Assembly: GCA_963932465.1 (NCBI GenBank)
Contig: OZ010799.1
Location: 157,228,761-157,292,760 of the forward strand
DNA length: 64,000 bases
Direction of reading: 5' to 3'
Source: Maratus speciosus
Lineage: Eukaryota; Arthropoda; Arachnida; Araneae; Salticidae
Position numbers and translations under genes: made by a program. The notes beneath the pieces are model-generated. The model saw nothing but the letters and a program-made list of their open reading frames with translations. It was not told the DNA's origin and made no database searches. Positions 22,351 through 32,721 of the stretch are shown here, piece by piece; position 1 is the first letter of the stretch; the number at the start of each line of letters is the position of its first letter.

Positions 22351-22568
22351 GGCTAATTCCATGAAAACTTGTCATGTCTGTCCCACCGCTGAAAATCGCT
22401 ATGCTTGTTGGCTACCAGTATTTTAGAACGGAAAAATGTGACTTATTTTATCAGAGATATCTCATCAATTGAATAACGTGAAACAAACTTTTCGAAAATA
22501 AGGGTAACCAAGAAGCATAGCGATTTTGAGCGGTGTGACAGACATGACAAGTTTTCATGGAATTAGCC
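22351..22568. mobile_element. MITE with 4-bp target duplication, copy 1, 218 bp
   Basis: Inverted ends GGCTAATTCCATG-AAACTTGTCATGTCTGTC with about 60 bp of pairing on each side. The flanking duplication is TCTA (22347-22350, 22569-22572). The sister copy at 41087 also has a 4-bp duplication, of different sequence. I cannot assign the superfamily. Confidence 0.8.
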
Positions 22569-22791
22569 TCTATAAATCGTTTGAAAAATTGAAAAATACA
22601 ATAATAATAAGAAAAGTTGTAAAACTTTAAAATTGGTATGAGAAGAAAAAGTTGTACGAAATTCTTCAAAGATTTTTCATATAATTATTCTAAGTTATAT
22701 TCTATTTTTAACTCTTGACAGGTATTTTTTTTTTAATTAAAAAAATATATTTCTGAATTTTGTACTTATTACTTTTATCATTAGTCTACAA

Positions 22792-25133
22792 TAGGGGTGC
22801 ACAACCTTTTTAAGAGAAGGGTCACTTACAAAAATGTTTGGGATGTCGAGGGCCACATCAGTAACACACAGAAAATTCTATATCGGGGAGGTAGGGGCGG
22901 GGAGGATAAGTTTTTATTCTTGATGAATAATTATTTTTGTCTATAATAAAAATAAACAAACGGAAATAAATAATTGTATGAAGAAATGCAGGGCTTCTTC
23001 GCATCTGTATGAATAACCATTCAACACTTTATTAAGACTAACGGTTCCTTCTTGAGAAATGGTAACTTGAAGAAAAAAAATTACACAAAATTTCTAAATA
23101 ATTGAACGTTATTGAAAATTATAAAAAAAAAAAAATTATTGAAGAATATCTTCATTTAAAACAAAAGGAAACTTATTTTTAAAATAACAAGGCATGATGA
23201 ACTAATTATGCTATTTTTTCTGCGGACTATTAACAAAACTAGTTTTTTTTTTCTTTTGTCAACCAAGTGCGACTGATTGACGAAATTTGCGATTTTTCTT
23301 TATCAACGATCGATTGACAGATTTCGCGGTAATTTTCCATTGCCGATTGGCAAAATTTGCAATATTTTCAAACAACCAATTTGCGATACCTGCAATAAAT
23401 TGACACAATTCGCGATTTTTTTCAGCGATTAATTTTCAAATTTCGCGATATTTTTTCCTCAACGGATCAACGAAAATTTCGATTTTTTCCGCCCCCGATC
23501 GAATTATTTCGCGACTTTTTTGTTCTGCGATCGATCTTCGAAATTTGCAAGTTTTTTCCATGAATGATTGACAAAATTCGCGATTTTTTTTTCATGAGTG
23601 ATTGGCGAATTTTGCGATATTTCACGTGACAGATTGACAATATTTGCAATTTTTTTCCAATGACCAATCGACAAAACGTGATTTTTTCCTGATATACACT
23701 GATGTAATTTGCGATTTTTTTCGCGCGATAAATTGGCGAAAATCGCGATTTCTTTTACGCGCACAATCGATGAAATTTGCGATTTTTTCCTGCAACCAGT
23801 GGATTTCTATTTCATGATATTTTTGGGACCGACACACAAATTTTGTAATTTTTTCCATGAGCTATTCACAAAATTCGCGAATTTTGGGGAAAATTTACGA
23901 TTTTTTTCACGAGCGATTGACAAATTTCGCAATGTTTTTGCGATCGATTGACAAAATTTGTAATTTTTTCTATCAATTGTCAAAATTCGTGAATTTTTTC
24001 CGCGACAGATTAACAAAATCGCGATTTTTCCCCAGTCGATCACCGAAATTTGCAATATTTGTACCTCATCGACAAAATTCGCGATTTTACTGTGCCCGAT
24101 TAATAAAATTCGTGATTGTTAAGTGACTCTGATGAAATTTGTAATTTTTCCCGCGGCGAATTGACGAAATTTGCGATTTTTTCCCGCAATAAGCTGACGA
24201 AACTCGCGATTTTTCCGTAGCCGATCAAGAAAGTTTGAAATTTTTCCGGATCTCCTCGACAAAATTCGCGATTTTTCCGCGTCCGATCCACGATATTCGC
24301 GATTCTTAACAGACTCTGAAGAAATTTGTAATTTTTACGCGACAAATTGATGAAATTCGACATTTTTTCTCGCGATAAACTAACGAAACTCACGGTTTTT
24401 CCGCAGCCGGTCAACGAAATTTGCAATTTTTCCGTACCTCATCCACAAAATTCGCGATTTTTCTGTGCCCTAATAAAAAATTTGGGACTTTCCGCGCCAA
24501 GTCGACAAAATTCGCGATTTTTCCTCTCGCGATCAACAAAATTCGAAAATTTTCCGCGCCCAATAAACGAAATTTGCGATTTTTAACTGATTCTGACGAA
24601 ATTCTGTAATTTTTCCCTCGGCAAATTTACAAAACTCGCGATTTTTCAGCAACCGATCAAGGATTACATAATCGACAAAATTCGCGATTTTTAACGCGTC
24701 CGATCAACGAAATTCACGATTTTTAACTGAATCTGACGAAATTTGCAATTTTTTCAGCGGCAAATTGTCGAAATTCGCGATTTTTTCTCGCGATAAACTG
24801 ACAAAACTCCAGATTTTCCCCCTGCTGATCAACGAAATTTGAGATTTTCTGCGACCTATCGATAAATTTCGCGATCTTTCCGAACTCGAGCAACGAAATT
24901 TGCGATTCTTAATTGGCTCTGATGAAATTTGCAATTTCTTCCTGAGGCAAATTGACGAAATTCGCGATTTTTTCCTGCGACATATGGACAAAAAATTGCA
25001 ATTTTTCCAGTTATAAATTGACGAAATTGTGTAAAAAAAAAACGAAGAAATTATATAAATTGTGATCGCGGGCGACAAGTTAACCCATGGCGGGCCACTT
25101 TTGGCCCGCGGGCCACAGTTTTGTGCATCCCTA
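22792..25133. mobile_element. hAT-like element filled with minisatellite, 2342 bp
   Basis: Ends TAGGGGTGCACAA and TTGTGCATCCCTA, with inner GGGCCAC / GTGGCCCGC words on both sides. Flanks GTCTACAA (22784) and CTCTACAA (25134) form an 8-bp duplication with one mismatch. Ends of the CAGGGGTGC type and 8-bp duplications are typical of hAT. No transposase is present; from about 23270 to 25030 the interior is a tandem array. Confidence 0.75.
23270..25035 (-). repeat. Minisatellite, roughly 35-45 bp period
   Basis: About 40 diverged units built on GATYGACAAAATTCGCGATT followed by TTTTCC and a variable stretch. Local higher-order grouping is visible (units ending TTAACTGA/TCTGACGAAATT recur about every 130-300 bp). 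Frames in this region with repeated R, K, S, F and N residues exist on both strands only because the monomer lacks stops. Confidence 0.85.
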
Positions 25134-25483
25134 CTCTACAACATTATTTTACCCAAATTAAACAAACAATCTGACGAAGAATGCGTTAGTAACAAGTTTA
25201 AAATTGCACCCCACGTTGGGAACCACTGCTCCAGTGTATAGATAAAATGTGCTTCTAAGGCAATTAATTTCCGTTTCTTTATGGTTGAAATATAATATAA
25301 TGCCGTCACCATAATTTATCGTAAAAGCCTGTACCATTGAATATAGAAACATCAATGATGATATGAATATAGAAACATACAATGAATATAGAAACATACT
25401 TTACAGTTCATAAAAATGTTGATGATAATTCAGATGTCTCAAAAAGAAATCATAAATTTTATTTTGTCTCTAAGAGAACAAAG

Positions 25484-25718
25484 TTTCCCTTTTCCTTTCC
25501 TTACTAAACCAAAGATGAAATGTTTGAAATGACCGATATATTCCAAAAGCTCTATTGGCTTTTCTTTCTTGAAGGAAGGGGTGTATAAATAAAAAATGCC
25601 CCCAAAATAACTTCGGTGCAAGGAATCGATAGCTATTACTTTCCCATGCTGGCGAAGATAGGAAAATAATTTTTCCACTTATTTTGCTCATGATGGGGTG
25701 TCAGATATTTAAAAAACG
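25484..25718 (+). repeat. Unclassified 230-bp dispersed repeat, copy 2 of 4
   Basis: Same ordered blocks as 14413-14642. It shows two predicted stem-loops: AAAAGC-TCTATTG-GCTTTT at about 25548 and TTTCTTGAAGGAA just after. Confidence 0.75.
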
Positions 25719-25762
25719 TAACAGGTTCCAAACCTGTGGCACAAGAAAGTAATAATTTGCAC

Positions 25763-25985
25763 GGCTTTACCCTTTCAGGGGCAAAGCACTTCTAATGGTA
25801 AAATGATTGAATGACACCGGTATTTATGAACAAATTTATATGAAACCAAGTAAAAGTCTTTCTTCGCGTACATTATATTACAGAATTTTAATTCCTGAAT
25901 TCCGGTGCCAATGTGGCATTTGGGAATTACAATTAAATGGTATATATAATATACCGGTGCTCTTCAACGCCCTTCAACGGATTAA
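25763..25985. mobile_element. TTAA-type MITE, CCCTTTCAGGGGC family, copy 1
   Basis: Left end TTTACCCTTTCAGGGGCAAAG (TTAA mutated), right end GCCCTTCAACGGATTAA. The uninterrupted GACACCGGTATTTATGAAC here is the empty site used to place the Helitron at 26047. It ends on the same TTAA (25982-25985) that begins the next copy. Confidence 0.7.
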
Positions 25986-27624
25986 CCCTTTCAGGGGCAA
26001 AGTACTTTTGATGCAAAAATGTTAAAATGATTGGATGACACCGGTATCTCTCTATTCTAAAAAAAAGTAACTACCGCTGTCACCGCCGCCGCCGCCGCCG
26101 GTTTTGAATTTTCTGTGACTGGAGGTCTTTCTTCGTTAATATTAAGAAAAATAATGCATACAAAAATATAAAAATCGGTGGTTTTATACAGAAATGTTTG
26201 ATAAACACGCTGAAGCAGACAGTTTTCAAATCGAAGAATTATTTTAAGAGATATTTAATGCTAAAGTTGGACAAAATCGTTCCACTAAAAAAGTTTTATA
26301 GCAGCAAAAACTATACATGGCAGTGTAATCATTTTTAGATCATTTTATGCGTTAGAATTTGCCGGAGTGCAGATTGCATTTCTGTTTTTAATTTGGCTAA
26401 TTTTTGGGGGTTTTATTTCTATTTTAAATTCAAATTTTCAGCATTTCTAGAGATATTTTTTACAGATTTTAGAAAGTGATTGTAATTTAAACTGTTGCCA
26501 ACTGTATAAACAGAGGAAGCAATAATGTTTGCTTAAAAAAAAAAAAAAATATATTTATACGTGTAAATAAATTAAAAATTTATTTACACGTGACTATTAT
26601 AAACAGAAAAAAAACCCATTTGGAATTAGAATTAAATAATTATGTGCAAAAAGCAGGAACTTATTAAAAATTACGTCATAAAAACTATAATTACACGTGA
26701 ATTTTAAGAGAGAAAGGAATTTGTAAAATAATAAATTTATTAACATGCGTTAGAAGTCTTAAATAGGAGAAATTACGTCATATTTACGTCACATTACAGT
26801 TATTACATAAAATGAACGCAAAATAATATTGCAAAACTGTTTAAATTTAAAAACTGCGCTAGACATTTATTTGATATTTTGAGAGGATACTTTTCAACTG
26901 GTATTTTCACGTGAATATTTAATAGAGAAAGAATAGCTTGGTAAAAATTACGTCAGATTAAAAACGATTAATTTAAAATGTCTCATTTAAAAGAACTTTC
27001 TTTTCGCTTTGTTAAAAAATACCAGGATACAAAGACTCTGTTTACTTAATTCCTTTTATATTAGATTATTTTGAAATGTTGTTACACGTGTCTACGTCAT
27101 CAAGTTACTTTTATTTCGACGTTTTATTTGTATTTTTATTAATGTTGTACTAATTTATTTGTTCTTTCGTTATTTAAAATAAAAATTATGCCAATTTGTA
27201 TAATTTGGCGAGTGGTTTGGCGATTTATATTATTTGGTGAAATGGGTCGACGGGATAATCAAGTAGTAACGCAGCGGATTTTGCGTTAAAATTCCCCAAT
27301 CAAAGAGAAATGAATAGAAATTCGTTTATAGGGAGATCGCCACTGTTTTTTAAATTATAATTCAATCTTTCGAAATATTTTTAGAGCCGATCAAATTAGC
27401 GTGCATTTAGAGTCTGCGGTGTCTGAACGGGGGTTGGCGAGCGTAGCTCGTAGGGGGCCGAGCCCCCTAGTTTATAAACAAATTTATAGGAAAGTTAGTA
27501 AAAGCTTTTCTTCGCGTGCATTATATAAAGCAAAATTTAATTCCTAAAATTTGGTGCCAATATAGTATTTGGGAATTAAAATTAAGTGGTATAAAAAATA
27601 TGCTAGTGCCCTTCAAGGGGTTAA
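25982..27624. mobile_element. TTAA-type MITE copy 2, split by a Helitron
   Basis: The MITE parts are 25982-26046 and 27471-27624, together about 219 bp. Ends TTAACCCTTTCAGGGGC and CCCTTCAAGGGGTTAA. Joining the two parts in comparison with 25763-25985 shows clean interruption at GGTA|TTTAT. Confidence 0.8.
26047..27470 (+). mobile_element. Non-autonomous Helitron, 1424 bp, borders confirmed by empty site
   Basis: Starts A|TCTCTCTATTCTAAAAAA, ends GGGGGCCGAGCCCCCTAG|T. The host MITE resumes exactly at the next base, with no duplication, which is the expected A|T insertion of Helitrons. Its 3' 400 bp (ACACGTGT...GGTCGACGGGATAA, then GGGGGTTGGCGAGCGTAGC) is shared with other copies in the window. 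It carries a (CCG)n tract at 26083-26101 and no Rep/helicase frame. Confidence 0.8.
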
Positions 27625-27915
27625 ATGTGATATTAGGGGGCACAGGACATTTAAACTTTCAAAAAATCAGTTTTTGGTTTATTTTTATTCTGATTTTTTT
27701 TTTTTTAATTTCTGAACAATATGCAAAAAACCCTTTACTTACTGTTAGTTAACTTAACTTATTTAACGTTACTGAATGCATAATGCGTAGCTGCCAACTC
27801 TTAACGCTTTTTTGTACAATAAAACTTTTCACCTTTTTTAATAGCCGTACAGTGCCGATTAAATAGTGAAAATTTTTCTATAAATTTTTATGGTATAAAA
27901 AAGCGTAAGAGTTGC

Positions 27916-28251
27916 TGTATGTGAATACTGTGTGTAACTTTAAGATTGAAGACAAATAGTTTTCTTTTTCACATTTTTATATCACACAGCACACAAATGT
28001 TACAAACAATCACAAACACTGAAAAACATATAGAATGATGAGGTGACTTTGGGGTAATAACCCGCTGTTAGAACAAGTGACGTTCGTAAAACACATTTTG
28101 GGGAATACTCCTCCTATACGTAACAGAATAATTGGGGATAAGACCCGCTCGAATACACAACGTGCCGCAATGGCAGCTAAAGAACAACTGAACTGGGTCA
28201 CATGACCGCAAAGCTACAGAGCTCGTTCGGCATGCGCACAAGGTCCGAACA
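27916..28251 (-). repeat. 3' LTR of the BEL/Pao element, 336 bp
   Basis: Minus-strand TGTTCGG...ATACA, that is TG...CA. It differs from 32722-33123 by about three substitutions and by lacking the internal 66-bp duplication. Inside the element the adjoining minus-strand GCGGGGCGGCA is the likely polypurine primer. Confidence 0.93.
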
Positions 28252-28558
28252 TGCCGCCCCGCGTTGCAATGTGCGTAGCACATTCAAAATATTAAAAATA
28301 CACTATAAATACAAGAGCTAAATAAAATACCAATACCATAAAATAATATTACAATGTATATACAATAAGGATAAGTTGCAATAACAAGGACTATACAATA
28401 CAATAAAATTAAATTCTTTGTTACAAAATTTAAGCTATTTTCTAAAAATAGTTCTATATTGTTCTTAAGAAAGGTTTAATGTAGAATAACATGGAAATCT
28501 TAGGTGCACTTTAAAATAAGTAGACAATGAGAAAAGTTCATGTACATTAGGTTTCATT

Positions 28559-28767
28559 AATGGGCAAGACACACAATCTAGATATGGATCTAAGAAAGAT
28601 ATTTGAGGCTGTTTTAACCTTTGCAACCCTAACATTACCATCCTTTCCTGGTATAACCTCTAAGATTTGCCCTAGCATCCACTTACAGGGAGGTAAATTG
28701 TCCTCCTTTATGACTACCATCGCCCCTTGTTTGATGTTTTCCCCTTTTACCTGCCATTTTGAATGAT
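28559..28767 (-). pseudogene. Integrase C-terminal (DUF5641-type) fragment
   Basis: Read in the frame other than that of the pol frame, the minus strand gives VKGENIKQGAMVVIKEDN, then PPCKWMLGQILEVIPG and ending SISRLCVLPIN. This is the typical DUF5641 tail of BEL/Pao integrases. The pol reading frame enters this DNA out of frame after the deletion junction, so the last 25 or so residues of that frame are nonsense. Confidence 0.85.
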
Positions 28768-31037
28768 CTAATTAGAGAAACTTCTGAATTTTTTATTTCT
28801 GGGGTTGTGAGGCTGCCTCTGCGCCGGTCTGCTAACTTACATTTGTAAATGTGAAAAAACCTATAAACATGTGCCAGTATGCGAAGAATACTATAGTATT
28901 TACCACTTATGTTGAGAAAAAAATTTACTTCTTCAGGATTTCTGAAAAGAGAAAGAGAAATATTAGAATTGAAATCATTACAGTTATTTTTATGTTTTGA
29001 TTTAGTCTCTGGAATGTAATCTGTTTCTGACACAGAAATAGTTTCTTGCTCAGTCACTAAGTCATCAGCTGCTAGGAAGTTTGGTCCCCTAAACCACATT
29101 GGATTCTCTACAAGGGAATTAACACTCGCACCTCTTGTCAAGAGATCGGCAGGATTGTCCTTGCTGGAGCAGTGATACCAAGAGTTCGAATCTGAAAGTG
29201 CATTAATCTCTATGACACGATTTGCCACAAACTGTTTCCATTGGTTTGATGATCCTTTGATCCAGAATAAGGTTATTTTGGAATCCGTCCAATAGTACAC
29301 TCTCGATGCGATTTTTTGATCTAGGATGGGTTTTACTTTATTGGTCAGTCTTGCACTTAGTAAGGCTCCGAGAAGTTCCAGCCTCGGCAGAGTTATCTCC
29401 TTTATCGGTGCAACACGACTCTTTGAAGTCACGAGATTGACTTCCACACCACTCTCTCTTTTTATTCTCAGATAAATTGCAGAGCCATACGCTATTTTCC
29501 TAGCATCAGAAAAGACATGTATTTCTACAGCTATTATTTGATTCAAGCAACCAAGAATTTTCCTCGGAATTTTTAATTCTGCTAAATTTGGAAGTTCTTC
29601 GAACCACTTCAACCACCCTTCGTGCACATTAGTTGGCAACTGTTCATCCCATGCTGTCTTCTTTAGCCATAGTTCTTGGAACAGGCATTTGATTCTAATG
29701 GTGAATGGCGTGATCATGCCTAACGGATCGAATATTTTACCAACTGCTTGCAATAGTAGACGTTTTGAGCTTTTTTGCGATGACAAGAATTCTATTAAAC
29801 TTTTGACTTCGAATGTCAGACAATCTTCTTCTGTTTTCCAGGACATTCCAAATACCTTGCTTAGATTGCTTCCTAGGCTTATTGTAGCATGTTCTGCTTG
29901 AATATTTAAACCTTCCTTTTGCCAGCACTTCAGTAACGCTTCATCATTGGTTATCCATTTTCGAAGAATCATTCCTGCTTCAGACATTATTTTGTTAGCA
30001 TTCAGGGAAACATCAAGAGCGTCTTGCAGCGTATCTTCGCCAGATATAAAATCATCCACATAAATATATTTATCCAGTAGGTGAACAGTTCTTGGATGTA
30101 GGTTCGTAAACCGCTTGATGTGCTCCTTTATGGTAGCTGATAGGAGGAATGGGGAGGCATTGACTCCAAAAATAACACGTTTAAATCTGAAGACCTTGAA
30201 AGATTTTAAATCATCATCATACCACAGAAAACGGACAGAATCCCGATCTTTTTCAGCGAGTGAGATTTGAAGGAACGCCTTCTCGATATCAGAAGAAAAG
30301 GCAATTTCGTATAATCTGAAGTGGATTAAAATATCAAATAGAAGTGGATTTAAGTTGGTGCCGGGCCATAAACAATCATTAAGGGACAAATCATTGTTAT
30401 CATGAGAGCTGGCATCGAAGACGATTCGGACCTTTGTAGTAAGTTTATCTTCTTTACAGACCGCATGATGGGGCAAATAATAAACTGCCCTGTCTAAAAC
30501 AGGTTCATTTTCTTGCACCTGCTCTATAATTCCTTGCTTTAAATATTCCATGATTATTTCAGAATATTGTCGAAAAAGCTCTGGGTTTCGATAAAATTTT
30601 CTTTTTAGACCTTCCAAACGCCGTTTCGCAACATTAAAATTATCGTTTAAATCCTTACAGTCTTTTTTCCACGGTAACTGAACTTCATAACGATCGCCTA
30701 CAAATTTGATAGTTTTATCGAATATTTGTTGTGCTTGATCAGTTTCCGATATTTTCGGATCATCATGTTTAATGCCTATAGACTCCAGCTCCCAAAATTG
30801 TTTTAAATTATCATTTATTTCATCGAAATCTCTAGCAAAGTTGCACATAGTAATATTGTTTGTTTGCGTGTTCTCCTCTAGCGCCCCCGTTGGGATCCAT
30901 CCAAAAACAGTGTCTTGCAGAAAAAGTTTATCGTTTATCTTAACTGAATTATGCTTTAAAATTCTATAAAATAATTCAGCCCCAACTAATGCGTGAATTT
31001 TTCCCGGTTTGAAAAATGTGGCGTCTGCCAATTCCAC
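28683..31037 (-). CDS. pol: BEL/Pao Pol: reverse transcriptase and RNase H, integrase deleted
   Basis: 784 codons; the listed ATG is internal, and in-frame similarity runs upstream to about 31130. Residues 1-50 are the end of the protease/DUF1758 region (HALVGAELFYRIL). RT spans about 200-400: VRIVFDAS, FSSDIEKAFLQI (D250), GVNASPFLL, KYIYVDDF (YVDD 326-329). The Pao-type RNase H spans about 500-640, with FSDARKIAYG (D511), PRLELLGA (E554), YYWTDSK (D585) and NPADLLTRG (D631), so all four catalytic acids are kept. After TPEIKNSEVSLIRSF the frame jumps to the integrase tail. Copy number, reverse transcription and insertion functions are known for the family; this copy lacks integration ability. 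Confidence 0.9.
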   Translation of the reverse strand: MELADATFFKPGKIHALVGAELFYRILKHNSVKINDKLFLQDTVFGWIPTGALEENTQTNNITMCNFARDFDEINDNLKQFWELESIGIKHDDPKISETDQAQQIFDKTIKFVGDRYEVQLPWKKDCKDLNDNFNVAKRRLEGLKRKFYRNPELFRQYSEIIMEYLKQGIIEQVQENEPVLDRAVYYLPHHAVCKEDKLTTKVRIVFDASSHDNNDLSLNDCLWPGTNLNPLLFDILIHFRLYEIAFSSDIEKAFLQISLAEKDRDSVRFLWYDDDLKSFKVFRFKRVIFGVNASPFLLSATIKEHIKRFTNLHPRTVHLLDKYIYVDDFISGEDTLQDALDVSLNANKIMSEAGMILRKWITNDEALLKCWQKEGLNIQAEHATISLGSNLSKVFGMSWKTEEDCLTFEVKSLIEFLSSQKSSKRLLLQAVGKIFDPLGMITPFTIRIKCLFQELWLKKTAWDEQLPTNVHEGWLKWFEELPNLAELKIPRKILGCLNQIIAVEIHVFSDARKIAYGSAIYLRIKRESGVEVNLVTSKSRVAPIKEITLPRLELLGALLSARLTNKVKPILDQKIASRVYYWTDSKITLFWIKGSSNQWKQFVANRVIEINALSDSNSWYHCSSKDNPADLLTRGASVNSLVENPMWFRGPNFLAADDLVTEQETISVSETDYIPETKSKHKNNCNDFNSNISLSLFRNPEEVNFFLNISGKYYSILRILAHVYRFFHIYKCKLADRRRGSLTTPEIKNSEVSLIRSFKMAGKRGKHQTRGDGSHKGGQFTSL

Positions 31038-31117
31038 AATATTTGGTAAATTAATGTCCGATACATTTAATTGCTTTGATGGAATTACATCCGTGATTTT
31101 GGGAACAATAAAGAAAT

Positions 31118-32683
31118 CTATATTCTCCCTGAAAGAGCCATCTTCATTGTAATTACACTCGAAATTTTATTTTTTACATTATAAGTATAACCGTTTAATC
31201 CTGTAACGGGTACATTAATTATCCTTTTTTTAAATTTCAGCATGTCAGCGCAATCCTTAGTTAAAATATTGACATTGCTAGCATTATCCAATATTACTCT
31301 AAACTTTCGTTTATTTCCGAAATTATCTTCAATATAAACAAAGCATGTACTCAATAAAATTGATTTTTTTTCTTTACTTATATTATTCAAGGTCTTTAAA
31401 GATTCGTCATTATTTACCGAAATGTTTTTCGTTTCTCTATTTACCGCACCTGCAAGAGGGGAGGAAATTTGGGGGGAAGCCAATTCATTTTTGGATTTAT
31501 TTTCTTTATCTCGATGAAGCGATGAGCTGTGTCGCAATCCACAAGTATTACAGTTATATTTTGAAATGCAAGAATTTACGAAATGAGAATTATTCAAACA
31601 ATTGGTACACAGCTTATTTTTCTTCACAAAATCGTATCGTTCAGAAACATTCATTTTTAGAAACTGAGAACATTTGTTCAAATTATGAAAAGCCAATTTG
31701 CACAGAATACAAGTTTTTCCATTTGATTTATTATTCGAATTTAGCATGGAATTTTTTTGTTTGTTCGAAAGAGGAATGTTTTTGTTTAAGGGTTTTGAAG
31801 CAGAGTATCTATTTACGCTTTCTAACGTAGAACTTCGGTTTTCCAAAAATGACATTAATTCATTAAATTGTGGGTATTCTGATTTTTTAATCGAATATTC
31901 AAATAATTTTCGAGATTCCTTATCTACCTTTTGCAATATAATATTGATAAGGATAGCATCAGACAGATTGTTTTGTTCATATTGTAATACTTTCAAAGCC
32001 CTCAAAGTTTTATTTACACAATCAATAAAGGATCTCAATTCTTTAGAAGACTCGTAATGTATTTTTTCATAATTGATTATGGCTGATAAATGAGTGTCAA
32101 TGAGCAAACGTTGATTTTCGAATATTTCAGTAAGTGCTGTAAACAATGACTCAAAAGAATCGTCTGGACTCTCTAATTGTTTTGCTTCATTTTTTAGCGA
32201 AGCTCGCAAATAAAACAGCTTCTGAGCATCATTTAACTGGACATTATTGATAATTAAATTTGTAAATTGTACTTTAAAGATTGACCACTCTTCATATTTA
32301 CCATTGAATGTTGGTAGTGGGATTTCAGGTAACTTAACTTTAATATTATTCAAACTTAAAGATTCAATACTATCAGCATACACATTTATTTCAGAAACTT
32401 TAAGATTTTTAAGAAATATGTTGAGACTTACCTCAAGTTTCTCAAGACGACCTTCGAGTTCATCTAACTCGTTTTCGACTTCTGGTAAGTCCTTAATATC
32501 AGGGATATCATAATATTTATCCCGTATTTCCGATACCTTTGCTTGAAGTTCAGGTAATTTTCGAATCTTTATTTCGAGCTCGGTACTCGAGTAATTAATT
32601 TCGTCTGAATTATCTTTTACGAAATTTTCTGATTTCGTTATAGTACTTTTTAGAGCACCTTTTGTTCTATTTAATTTTTCCAT
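31118..32683 (-). CDS. gag: BEL/Pao Gag and start of protease, 521 aa, frameshifted end
   Basis: Start chosen at 32683 (MEKLNRTKG), 30 bp inside the primer site; the longer frame begins inside the LTR and is less likely. A DUF1759-type Gag region (LPTFNGKYEEWSIF onward, about 140-290) is followed by cysteine/histidine clusters (CILCKLAFHNLNKC, CTNCLNNSHFVNSC, CNTCGLRHSSSLH). Then comes an aspartic-protease-like stretch VILDNASNVNIL, in which the usual D-S/T-G is D-N-A, perhaps inactive. The frame closes shortly after with a TAG created by a one-base deletion near 31133. Confidence 0.88.
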   Translation of the reverse strand: MEKLNRTKGALKSTITKSENFVKDNSDEINYSSTELEIKIRKLPELQAKVSEIRDKYYDIPDIKDLPEVENELDELEGRLEKLEVSLNIFLKNLKVSEINVYADSIESLSLNNIKVKLPEIPLPTFNGKYEEWSIFKVQFTNLIINNVQLNDAQKLFYLRASLKNEAKQLESPDDSFESLFTALTEIFENQRLLIDTHLSAIINYEKIHYESSKELRSFIDCVNKTLRALKVLQYEQNNLSDAILINIILQKVDKESRKLFEYSIKKSEYPQFNELMSFLENRSSTLESVNRYSASKPLNKNIPLSNKQKNSMLNSNNKSNGKTCILCKLAFHNLNKCSQFLKMNVSERYDFVKKNKLCTNCLNNSHFVNSCISKYNCNTCGLRHSSSLHRDKENKSKNELASPQISSPLAGAVNRETKNISVNNDESLKTLNNISKEKKSILLSTCFVYIEDNFGNKRKFRVILDNASNVNILTKDCADMLKFKKRIINVPVTGLNGYTYNVKNKISSVITMKMALSGRI

Positions 32684-32697
32684 AGCAGCTATTTCGC

Positions 32698-32715
32698 TGC
32701 GAAATCGACGGACCA
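32698..32715 (-). other. Primer binding site of the BEL/Pao element
   Basis: Six bases inside the 5' LTR the minus strand begins TGGTCCGTCGATTTCGC, starting with the TGG expected for pairing to a tRNA CCA end. I do not assign the tRNA. Confidence 0.6.
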
Positions 32716-32721
32716 CAAAAT

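Noticed and set aside
23270..25035. Possible CRISPR-like array
   Set aside because: Units are diverged and contiguous without constant repeats and unique spacers, and the DNA is eukaryotic.
23467..25078. Many 60-124 codon frames with repeated K, R, S, F, N and I
   Set aside because: They come from stop-free minisatellite monomers inside the hAT-like element; open in overlapping frames on both strands.
28683..28766. Last 25 or so residues of the pol frame (KRGKHQTRGDGSHKGG...)
   Set aside because: Out-of-frame translation of the integrase tail after the deletion junction.
31345..32513. Plus-strand frames of 88-161 codons
   Set aside because: Shadows of the minus-strand gag gene.
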